Source: Ustulina deusta (Eukaryota; Ascomycota; Sordariomycetes; Xylariales; Xylariaceae). From it: a stretch of DNA of 64,000 nt. The stretch spans positions 992,001 through 1,056,000 of the forward strand of contig JAJNNX010000010.1 in NCBI GenBank assembly GCA_023159155.1, read 5' to 3'. This document shows, one piece after another, positions 54,728 through 64,000 of the stretch. The notes below the pieces were generated by a model. The model was not told the DNA's origin. It was given only the letters and a program-made list of their open reading frames with translations, and ran no database searches. Position numbers and translations under genes: made by a program. The stretch's first letter is position 1, and each line of letters opens with the position of its first letter.

Positions 54728-57700
54728 TTCCACGGATCGTTTTCCTTAACGGGAAATCGTACATGTATGTATTGTTGACGAGACAACGCAACGTTGGGGA
54801 ATGAGCGAAGTTGCGATATTTAAGGACCTTGATTCGGAGCCCAAGCTTCCGTCCTACATGATCGCATCTCTACGGCTGCTTCCGCTTCCCGTTTATACTC
54901 CAAAAATTCGGGATTTCTGCCCTCTTTCCCTTGACCTCACTTGCCTCTGACGTGATTGTGCATGGAACTGTAGTGAAATTTTTGGTGATTGCACCCTGCC
55001 GCTTTCGTCAATACTAAGATTATAGGATCTTGCTGCCAACGTGTGAACCCGATATCCTGAATTGGGCTGGCAGATCATCTAGCTCCCATACAATACCCAC
55101 TTTCTACAGGATCCCCGGATAAATGCACGAAAGGTCCCACCTCAACAAATCCTCAGCGTAAAAGGTAACGTTAGATTCTCCAATGCTCTATCTATTCTTT
55201 GACACAATCAATTCACAAGAGCCCTTTCACAAAGTTAGACTAGTCAAATATTCTTTACGTGGGGGAAGATGCCGATTTAAGTAGAAATCTAGGGCGATCT
55301 CAAATCTGATAACTTAGTAGTCTCCTGTCAGGGACCAGGGTCACTGGGGGATAGAAGCTACCCTGTGGGTCTGACGATAGGCCTATATAAAGGACCGACT
55401 TCCCCCAAATACTGGGAGGAAAAAGGTCAGGAATCAATGAGATTGAGCCCTTACCTACACACTTCTACTTACTAGCAACCTACCTGTGACTTACCTTCAC
55501 TCTGGGATATCCAACCCTGACATTGGAGATGTCAAGACTGATAATGCATGACGAAGTGGTACGGGTAGATTGAAAGTAAGCTAGCTGGAGCTAATGGGAG
55601 TCCTAGAGATCTTCCTATAAAGTTAAATGTGGTTATATGGTAGTTAGATGCAAATAATAACTCCAAGGTCTGTACACAATATGCTTGTTACTCACCTTTG
55701 TTACACTCACTTACAACCATAGCTAGCTATTAGCTTATTATACATCTATAATTCATTGCAATCTGCTCGATTACCGGTAACATACCTACTCCTGTGTATA
55801 AATCTTAAGTATTGCATATCTGAGTGTATGGCCAAGGAATTTGAGCAGCTTGCCCACTTTAGTAACAACTCTATCACCGAACCAGAGAAGCTACATGTAA
55901 GCAATACTTACCCAACAGGGGTGTTTCTAGAGCGGCTAAACCACAACAAACTCTTGATCTAAACCTGCGGTTAACCACTAGGCCGGCAATTAGAATATAT
56001 TTAGGGTACGCTATATTTATGTCATTTCATTCGTGACGACCCATTGGACGATTTGTTGCGGTCCTCACTCAATTACGCCAAGGTCGCGTAGAGAATGCTT
56101 GATAGAACGTCGTGTGGGGATGGGTTGTATTCGCCAAGAAGGGCAAAAACACAAAACAAAGAAATACAACCTGAAATTCGATGGTTGCCACCGACTTATC
56201 TACTAAGTTCACGGCACTGGGGCCTGAAATTGGGAATTTGCCCTAATCGGAAACTAAAGCATTCAAAACGGAAGCCGCTATTAATTTTCAAGAGATCACC
56301 AATTAATTATTTTATGGAAGTGAACTCGATACGGTTCATAGAATCTTAAATCAGGACTCGAAGAAACAGGATGGGACATACTTGCTAACATGACTTAGAT
56401 TGAGAGAAGAGAAGAGAGGAGAGGAGAAAAAGAGGGCGATAGTGGTGATAATGACACCGGCAAAATATGAGAACCACAAGAGATTATTCTTGTTGTGGTT
56501 GTATATGGCTCGAGAATAAAGATAGTGTCAATTAATTTGTCAACTGGGTAAGAAAAGAAACAAACCGATCTTAATAGCTAACGCTAACAAGGTTTCGTGA
56601 AGCTCGGGTGGCTATTTGATACCCAAAACCAGGCAGTCTTAAAGAGGTTTGTAGTGATCCCGAACCTTGGCAGTGCTCTATTTCTGTGCCCTTCTTTTTA
56701 CCTTTGCTGACGGTATAGACACTCTGATCCTCACAGAGTGCTCCTCCTTCACTCAGACAACATTATGGTTGAAACTCTGTTATTAGTCCTTTTTACTACA
56801 ATTATGACTTGCATAGGATTTCCACGGCATCTATACATATTTTTCCACAAATGCTACCAAGTCATGGTGCTCTCCATTAAACTAAATTATTTGCTAAGCG
56901 GGAGTCCCTCACCGCATTTTCCGTTCATCCCATTTGTTATTTCACAACATCAGACCAATATCATATTACTTATAATACACTATACCTTAACTTGTATAGC
57001 AAGATCCCGGTAACGAGTATCAAATAACATACTTTTCATAAAAATTCATAGAGTAACAAGCTTAGATCTTTTTTTTGTTAATAGTGCTCTCGGGGGCTGT
57101 AAACTGCCGGGATAGGCTATGATTGACGTTGTTGCGCAAAGGGTTCGTAACTTGTTTGTTTCCTAACCCCTGTCTGCATAATACCTATCCAGTAGCTCCC
57201 GAATTATCCCAGTAAGGCAGCGTACAAGAGAAGACAATATATATTAGGTAACCCAAGCGCGAGTTGATCGGCCTCACAGCCTTAAGCGAAAATTACGTGT
57301 TGCCAGAGCCAGGAACTACGTGCATCTACTTCCCAATCCGCCATCACAACACGTAACTTATTAAACATCCGCGTATCTCGCCTCTGTACACATTACTCAT
57401 ACTCGTTTCAGCTTCTATCCCTTCTAAAGCCCAATATCAACCATCATGCCGTTTTTTACAACGGCCGGAAAAGAAGAATTTATCTTATCAGCTATCCTTT
57501 CGGTAACCACAAGTAGTAGCACGCACTCTATCATAGTTCGGATCGTCGGATACAATAATCCTCACTTTCTAAACCTTAACCTGGCTGCCATAGCAGACGC
57601 CGTAATGCCCTGTCACATTGCGGGTGGTGCCGAAGGATTCAGTTCGACGATTCGGCATCGATTAAATCTACAAGGGCTATTATCAAATACGATCGAGTGG

Positions 57701-58843
57701 ATTTTGCCTACCTGGTTTAAACTTGGCGGTATTACTTATAAGCCACAGGTTCTAGAACCTCCCCCATGTTTGGCAAGGTAGTGTACACGCAATAGCAAAT
57801 AGTATCAATCTAATTGGGCACTCTTTCCTCCCGGGGTCTGTCTGGGGCGTTTAAGTCACTTTGGTGGCCAGTCTCAAAGCATACGTTGGCTACCATAGGT
57901 ATGTCCAAGATTCAAGGTATTTGCGTATGCAGGAGATTTGCACAAGGAAGATAAAAGTAGTACACGTACCTAGTGGAGATGTCAGGAAGCGGTCAACCTT
58001 ACGCACGGGTTATAACTCCCTGGTAATTACCTTTCAAGCTAGTGTACACTAGGCAGTGCACACTATACCTAAACAAAGTTTTTTCGTGACAGGATATATC
58101 AAACTACCTAACCCAGGCCGTTGGCCTCCCGCCCAAGAAAGCATGGCTAAGTGGAGAGAGCTTTGAAATAGGGTACGTGAAACTTGAGGGGTCTCTTCAT
58201 GACAACTATATTCCGGTTCGATCCAATCCACGCAAACCACTGTAGGTAGTCTAATGCTGGTACTTACTTCCTAGGTTAGGCGTTTTCTTAGACCCGGAAA
58301 ATGTTTCGAGTATTTTTGGTGGCTTTATTCCGCGTGTGCACTCAAGGATAGCCATTCATGCGAGTAAGGATACCACGTGGATTAGTTGCTTCAAGACTCG
58401 GTGGCAATACCATTGTAGTGCACACATGCCGTGTGGCGCGATGCTCATTTGCAATGCCTTGACTGAGACTGGTGGCACGACGAGAACGCGTCAGCGTGAA
58501 AACCCACCTCCCACATCCCGATACTAGGCTTGGGGCTCTTTCTGGGTCCTCCCACCAAGAGGAGCCGGGCGGGTCTCCAATTCGGCCTGGTACCCGCCTA
58601 GATGGCTGACGGTTCGCCCCTGGGGCTTGTCTTATATGGCCTCTTGATCTAATATACACGACAACCCATGCATATGTGTGGTACTTGTGGACCTGCCCGA
58701 CCGGCGCATCAAAATGACTAGGGAAATAACAGGATGCAAGTGATCCTCGATGTACGTAGGCGATGATGTGTCTCACCGTCTTAGCCTCTCTCTCCCCATG
58801 AAGTTGAGGGGCTTAGGATAGTAATACGTAGAGAGAGTCGTGA
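54728..58843. other. 4.1-kb AT-rich intergenic region
   Basis: Divergent promoters of the Cip1-like gene and the dioxygenase lie at the ends. The middle (55-57.4 kb) is AT-rich, with GAGAGGAGA purine runs near 56405-56440 and no recognisable transposon. One open frame at 57446-57781 is listed separately as doubtful. Confidence 0.5.
57446..57781 (+). CDS. Doubtful small ORF, 111 residues, no recognised family
   Basis: An ATG in good fungal context (CAACCATCATGCCG) opens a frame of 111 residues that begins MPFFTTAGKEEFILSAILSV and ends PPPCLAR-stop. The preceding 60 bases are pyrimidine-rich like many fungal leaders. There is no signal peptide, repeat or motif I recognise, and codon use is not clearly biased, so it may be a chance frame or a relic. 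Confidence 0.2.
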   Translation: MPFFTTAGKEEFILSAILSVTTSSSTHSIIVRIVGYNNPHFLNLNLAAIADAVMPCHIAGGAEGFSSTIRHRLNLQGLLSNTIEWILPTWFKLGGITYKPQVLEPPPCLAR

Positions 58844-58850
58844 TATATAA
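58844..58850 (+). promoter_or_regulatory. TATA box of the intradiol dioxygenase gene
   Basis: TATATAA followed by AGG lies 154 bases before the ATG at 58998. A C/T-rich stretch typical of fungal transcription starts follows at about 58880-58900. Confidence 0.55.
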
Positions 58851-58997
58851 AGGCGACGACCAACTGTCGAGAACTTATATTACCTCCTTCTCTCTCCATC
58901 CTGATTTGTGAACTCACCACAGCCAGGCTTTGTCATTCTCTTACCCTTGTTTCACCAGTTCGGCTCTACAGTCCTCTCACTCATCTAACTTTACAAA

Positions 58998-60362
58998 ATG
59001 GTTGCTTTTTCTACCTTAGCCCTGGCTTCGGCCTCTCTCCTGGCCGGCTACGCCACTGCTCACCCCGGCGAGTCTCACGATCATATTAAAATGAAGCGCG
59101 AGCTCGTTGCTCGAGACAATGGCGCCGCTGTCGGTGCTCGTTCTCTCGGATCCTGCTCCAATTCGGCCGCCTCGCAGGCTCTCAAGGCCCGATCAATTCA
59201 ACGCCGTGCCGAAAAGGTTAAGAACATCCGCCAGAAGCGCGGCATCACGACTCGTAAGTCATACGACCCCAATAAGACATGCAGAGGGAGAATCAGTATC
59301 ACTAAACTTTCTCTCCAGAAGCCAAGAAGGGCAAGCGTGCGCTCGAGGACTTGCAGGCCTATGAGACCGTCAACCACAACGCAACTGGCTCAGTCTCGAA
59401 CGACATGTTCACGCCTCTCGAGGATGTCTTCAGCGCCAATACCAGCTGTATCTTGGCCCCTTATATCACCGATGGACCCTATTACGTCGTGGGAGAGAAG
59501 ATGAGATCGAATGTTAAGGAAGCCGAGTTCTCAGAAGGCATCGACCTTTTCCTCGAAGTACAATACATCGATGTCAACACTTGCGAGGCCATTCCGTCCA
59601 TGGCAATCGACATCTGGAACTGCAACGCAACCGGTGTCTACGCTGGTGTTGAATCCGGCCAGGCGGGCTTGGACACGACTTTCCTCCGTGGCATCCAGTT
59701 GACGGACTACGAGGGTGTCGCCAGCTTCGAGACTATCGTAAGGTCTCCTCAGAACGTTTAGGCTCATTACAAAAGCTAACATCCGGTCTAGTTCCCTGGC
59801 CACTATTCCGGCCGTGCTGCCCACACGCATCTGCTTGCCCACGTCAACGCGAGCGTACAGTCAAACGGCACCATCTCGGTGTGGGGGGCTCCTGTGGCAC
59901 ACATCGGGCAACTTTTCTACCCAGACGACCTGCGCGCAGAAGTCGAGGCCACCTACCCTTACACCGAGAACACGCAGGATCTGACCACCAACGACGAGGA
60001 CATGTGGTCGATCCTGCAGGCCGACGAGAACTTCGACCCCATCCCGCAGTTCGTCTACCTCGGCGAGAGCATTGAGGATGGTCTGTTCGCTTGGATCCAG
60101 ATTGGCATCAACGCCTCGGCCGACTACACTACTGTAAGTGCGCATACGCATAATTATCCTCCCCCTTCCTCCCCCCCTCCCCCCAAATGGTATTTACTGA
60201 CTCCGACCACTATAGGACCAATATTACGGTGTTGCCGCGTATTTCGCTGAGGATGGCGGCCACGCTACCAGCTCCGGTAGCACCGGCGGCGCCCCTAGTG
60301 GTGGTGCTGGCGGCAATGGCACAGCGCCCCCCGATGGAGCGGTGCCCAGCTCGCTTCCCTAA
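58998..60362 (+). CDS. Secreted intradiol ring-cleavage dioxygenase-like enzyme
   Basis: Extracellular member of the intradiol (catechol/protocatechuate) dioxygenase family, non-heme Fe(III) enzymes that cleave aromatic rings between two hydroxyls. Inferred exons are 58998-59253, 59319-59737, 59792-60133 and 60216-60362, giving 387 residues. A signal peptide (MVAFSTLALASASLLAGYAT) is followed by a basic, possibly processed region (SIQRRAEKVKNIRQKRG). The iron site is visible as the Tyr of YITDGPYYVVGE, then FPGHYSGRAAHTHLLAHVNA with Tyr and two His. VYAGVESGQAG and DLFLEVQYIDVNTCEAIPSM belong to the beta core. The C-terminus (SSGSTGGAPSGGAGGNGTAP) is a flexible tail. Such secreted forms are common in plant-associated and wood-decaying fungi; the substrate is not known. 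It converges on the methyltransferase gene 460 bases downstream. Confidence 0.92.
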
Positions 60363-60823
60363 ACGGGCCCTTCCTTTCGGCAACAACAGGCCTGATAAAA
60401 TCGCCACATGGGTTCATGGATCGGCATTGCGTTGGTGTGTATAGATTAGATGAAGTTAGATTGCTTAGACTGTACATAGCTACATTTACGCTCGTTTCAC
60501 AACACTCAGCTAGCCACTGAGATCAAAACGACTCGAGGAATTGAATCATATTCAAATCTCAGCTTTTTGCCTACATCCCTTGCTTTTGTTTTGCTATCGA
60601 AACCTCTTCGATGTGCTGAGTGCTGGCTAAGTCAAGAATTGCGAGGGTGGTGGGATGCCAACGTGCGTTGCGTTGTATTCTTGATATATATGAGTTAGGA
60701 GGCAAGGGAATAAGTATCCCGTTTTCAATTCGTAAATTCATATGTATGCTATACCCTGTGCTATTTGCCATCAAAACCCCGTTTCTTAGCATGATCATAC
60801 TTAGCCCCTGAATCTCCGCCCAG
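60363..60823. other. Convergent intergenic region
   Basis: 3' untranslated regions of the dioxygenase and methyltransferase genes; nothing else seen. Confidence 0.6.
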
Positions 60824-62077
60824 TTACGATACGCGACACAAGATCTCGCCGTTGGGTATAATAATGAACGCGCCCTCGGTCTCGCCCCATTTTCGCCACG
60901 TATCCGATATATAATCCAAATCCCCCTATTTAAAAAACCGAGAGTCAGTTTTTGCCATCTCAGGTAAACATTATCAAGAGTTCCAGGAGCCCGCGGGAGT
61001 GACAGGGATATAAACCCCCCTGATGTCAAAGGAGGGTGTAAGAGACTCCAGTGTACTGACCTGTGTTGAGATGCCTTTACTAAGTGATGTAGTCGCATAC
61101 GACGAATGAAGCGTACGGTCAGACCAAGACTTGGCCCAGATAACAGCATCGCCGTCCTGATAATTCCACGTGTCCCAAGTGAATGTAATATCCCCAGGCG
61201 CAAAGCCGGCCTCCCTAGCCCAGGCTCTCACATATCTGCCGGCTTTCGGTTGGCCACCGTTGGATTTCATAACTTCCATGTGGATGTCTTCCCACTTCTT
61301 AACCCCCGGAAGCTCAGGGTACCACGAAAAGGCCCCGTAGTCGACCTCGCGCGCGGCGACTAGCCCGCCTTTCCGCGTCACGCGCGCCATTTCTTTTAGA
61401 ATGGCCACTGGCTGGTGCACGTGATGTAAGACCTGGTGACAGAAGACAACATCGAACTCGCCATCGGCGAACGGTAATTCGTTGGCGTCGTGTTGCTGAA
61501 ATGTCAAATTTCCCTCCACGCCGCGGGCACGGGCTAAGTCCCGCGCCTGCGATAACACATCTTCTACAGAATCGATTCCGATCACTGAACCTTGTGGTAC
61601 AAGTTGTGCTACTGTAAGCGTGGAGCGTTGAGTTAGTTATCACCATTTTCAACGTGGTCTTTGAGTGTGTTTCCGAGGCGTGGAGAGCTTCGAAGGCGTG
61701 ATTCTAGTCCAAACAAGAGCCTGAATATAATCAAAGCGCGACCAAAGCGAGAAGATCGTAACTCTGAGAATACTTACAGCCGATGGTGATGGAACCTGGC
61801 CCGCACCCGACATCGAGGATTCGGTAGTGTGGCTTTATGTGTGGAATGAGGAATGCCGCCGAGTTTTCTGCTGTGCGGCGCGCATGCGTATTCACGACCG
61901 AGGCGTGGTGGCCATGGGTATAGACAGCTCTACGAGAATCCAGGTGTTAGAGAGTACAGCTTATCTGAAGTATTTTACTCCTTCTTTGGGATTGCAGTAG
62001 AATTTCGGAGCTACCGGGAGCAATACCTTTGTTCAAAAACTAAAGAATACTCGGAGGAATGCTTACTGCTCTGGCAT
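60824..62077 (-). CDS. UbiE/COQ5-type SAM-dependent methyltransferase
   Basis: Small cytosolic class I methyltransferase. Inferred exons are 62077-62067, 61929-61778, 61611-61061 and 60925-60824, giving 271 residues. The first exon is only 11 bases (ATG CCA GAG CA) and joins to QAVYTHGHHASVVNTHARRT, a conserved N-terminus of this fungal group. The SAM loop RILDVGCGPGSITIGLAQ spans the second intron. Motif II is ELPFADGEFDVVFCHQVLHH, and motif III is VTRKGGLVAAREVDYGAFSW. The last exon gives DLDYISDTWRKWGETEGAFI and ends ILCRVS. Residues after the fold (DIHMEVMKSNGGQPKAGRYV) match UbiE-like fungal proteins of unknown substrate. The tiny first exon is an inference from phase and similarity; its GTAAGC donor and CTCGTAG acceptor are good. 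Confidence 0.87.
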
Positions 62078-63310
62078 GGTTTCTTTATGAGACCAGCAAG
62101 GAGTCGGCTCAAGTTGGGTGAAGGGATTGATAAAAGCAACCTGTGCGATTTTGCGCTTCGAGAGGAATCTGAACCTCAACAAGAATACTTAAAAACAGGG
62201 CGATAAACTGTATAGAGGTTGCAGGAGGTGCCGATATCGCAGCGTTAAATGTCTTGAGAAATTGCCTATTTAGGCAACCCCTAGCTAAGTGTATACGGGC
62301 GTTGAATACAGTACAGCTTGGTTATTACAGCTACGGCTACATCCCAACGCCCAGACCGCACTCTCAAGTATTTATAAAAGACTACGATTGCTGAAGCTGA
62401 AACGTTGATTGTAGGTGGATAAGTGAATTCGCTCATGGTCAAGCGTAAACCCGGGTACTTAATTCACTTGCATCTTATCACAGCAGCTCCTTCAACCGAG
62501 GCCTCTACCTACTAGCTACCCAGCCAGCCATGAGTAGCTTAGCATTTTCAACTATAGGGTGGAACGGAAATATTAGATTAAGAAACGCGCAGATCTCCAA
62601 GATACTATCGAGGATGTTAAGTACCTAAATGCACAATTCGGCCCGAAGCTGTGAGCTCAGATCAGCCTCCAGGGGCATGGATTGGCAGGAGTGCTGCACT
62701 ATACTATTCTGGTTATAAATCTAACATTATAGTCGAGTTTTGCCAGACCAATGTGAGGCAGATCGGTGACAATCCTTAGAGCATGCAGATGGTCCCCCAT
62801 ATCTGTATGAAGGCTGAAGGCGGTATTTCAACAATCTTCCGATATCGTTTCCCCTTTCCTCTGACGTGCTGAAGCATGATGCGGGGTGACAGTATATCCA
62901 GGGTGTCTGGTACAGTACTAAGCATATTCTAAACTCATAACATCTGACGTCTTCCTTCACTTCCCCGCCCATCCGGGGCTACTACCCAGTAGCAGAGATC
63001 TTGCGTTGAGTCCCAACAAAGGGGTCCATCAAGATGCTCTAGTATACGGGGCTTGTATCTACCTGTATCGATCGAGGCTTAAGTCCTTATTGACAAGTAT
63101 CACCGAAATCAAAACTACAGGCGAATGCCGTCCCATGCTATTGCTACCACTTGTACGACCCTACGCCCATCGAGCGCACCGGTTGTTACCAAGCCTAGAA
63201 AAGCTTGACAGTCTGCCCGCGAGTACATTCACTTCCCCTTTAGCGTGATATCGTGTCTCATGACGAAGTTATGTGGGATAAGCAAGACCTCCTGAAACCC
63301 CCCCATCATA
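62078..63310. other. Intergenic region with no recognised gene
   Basis: Methyltransferase promoter followed by about 1 kb where the missing C-terminal part of the MDR reductase would be expected; its usual motifs (AYAEY, APATGAFG-like) were not found. Short frames at 62727-62972 and 63006-63248 look non-coding. Confidence 0.45.
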
Positions 63311-63664
63311 CTAACACGCCACTCGGGAGAGGCCTATGAGGATGATAGCGCCGTCGTCGCTACGCCGGCGGACAGTGGAGTCGAAGGAGACCAAGTTTCC
63401 TTCTTTCAGCAGAGTGGCATCAGATCCAATGGCGGCGACGCGGCCGATGGCACCTGTGCCTATCACCGTCGGGGTAGGGTATTGGTACTTGCGTTTGCCG
63501 TTGTAGACATCGCGCATGTAAGAGATGACAGGAGCGTAGAGGATTTTGACGATGGCAGACCCCGGTGACGGCTGGGGTGTTGGCACCGTCTTGGCTACAA
63601 GGAGCTGGCCGTAGATTTCTTGTACCAAAGCCCTATGTGTTGGTGGCAGTAGGTTAGTTGACAT
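63311..63664 (-). pseudogene. Truncated MDR (zinc-type alcohol dehydrogenase-like) reductase
   Basis: The first 117 residues match the N-terminal GroES-like domain of fungal medium-chain reductases (MSTNLLPPTHRALVQEIYGQ, then SAIVKILYAPVISYMRDVYN, VIGTGAIGRVAAIGSDATLL and EGNLVSFDSTVR). Intact members run to about 350-380 residues with a Rossmann NADPH domain. Here similarity stops near 63325 and a stop codon follows, with no continuation found downstream on this strand. A weak GTTAGT donor exists at the break, so a missed exon cannot be fully ruled out. The start (ACATATTGACTT upstream on the plus strand) looks intact. Confidence 0.7.
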
Positions 63665-64000
63665 ATTGACTTAAAGGGACAAAAATTTAGACTTATAGAT
63701 ATACTCTTAGCGGATAAGCTGTACCGAGATCAACGTCATGAGACCCAGGAGAGTCTTTCCGTTGTTGCACGGCTCTCTAGATATATTTGCCATACACGTA
63801 CAGGCATTTCACCAGTTCGGTTATGCAAAGCGATTCGGCCGCGCAAAGCGACCCGAGACTATCTTGGCCCAGTAACAGCTTTTTATGCCCCGACGACACT
63901 CATACCGACTAAGAAGCTACTCAATGAATTCAATCTGGACACATGGTGTTGCCCAGATGAAAGTGAGAATAGGATATACTCATTCAATATATTCTGGATC
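63665..64000. other. Window end, upstream of the MDR fragment
   Basis: Promoter side of the truncated MDR gene. No other coding sequence or RNA was recognised before the window ends. Confidence 0.45.

Noticed and set aside
58207..58225. B-box-like GGTTCGATCC on the plus strand
   Set aside because: No A box or stem pairing at the proper distance, so not a tRNA gene.

Overview
This window is a piece of a filamentous ascomycete (Pezizomycotina) nuclear genome. Genes have short introns of about 47-311 bp with GT...AG ends and CTAAC/CTGAC-type branch sites. Gene density is about one per 3-4 kb. The content is typical of moulds: a Tof1-type fork-protection protein, a Snf4-type AMPK gamma subunit, a Cip1-like secreted protein, a secreted intradiol dioxygenase, a Zn2Cys6 regulator, HET-domain debris and a P450. 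A sordariomycete fits best (Cip1 similarity, many ACCTAGGT/TAGGTAGG motifs), but the sequence alone does not fix the class. No virus, plasmid, CRISPR array or intact transposon was seen.

Layout. 0-10 kb: tof1 (+), then three minus-strand genes: a tiny metallothionein, NAD-dependent formate dehydrogenase with a mitochondrial-type presequence, and a secreted GPI-anchored PEBP-like protein. 10.2-16.9 kb: a gene desert. 16.9-21.5 kb: a single-exon giant protein, disordered for about 1,180 residues and then methyltransferase-like. 22.9-27.6 kb: a five-exon cytochrome P450 and an intronless FAD monooxygenase, both minus. 30.6-35.5 kb: an intronless FNR-type reductase without an FMN domain and a nitroreductase, both plus. 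37.1-42.9 kb: a divergent pair, a Dcr2-like metallophosphatase (-) and a C2H2 + Zn2Cys6 transcription factor (+). 43.9-50.7 kb: a RhoGAP and Snf4, both minus. 51.8-52.5 kb: a wrecked HET-domain gene. 53.9-54.7 kb: the Cip1-like secreted protein (-). 59.0-62.1 kb: a secreted intradiol dioxygenase (+) converging on a UbiE-type methyltransferase (-). 63.3-63.7 kb: a truncated MDR reductase fragment (-).

The genes do not form one obvious pathway. Housekeeping and signalling genes (tof1, snf4, RhoGAP, dcr2-like, formate dehydrogenase) alternate with accessory oxidative and secreted enzymes. The P450/FAD-monooxygenase pair could be a small metabolic module, but no backbone synthase is present. I found no clear unprecedented system. 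The best leads are two uORFs before the transcription factor, the second ending in an ATGA overlap with the main start; a TATA box between the upstream region and two alternative starts of the nitroreductase; a reductase that lacks its FMN domain but has a Cys/Lys cluster suggesting membrane attachment; and a methyltransferase-like fold with a degenerate SAM loop on a huge disordered protein. All exon boundaries were worked out by eye from reading frame, splice signals and family conservation, without transcript data.
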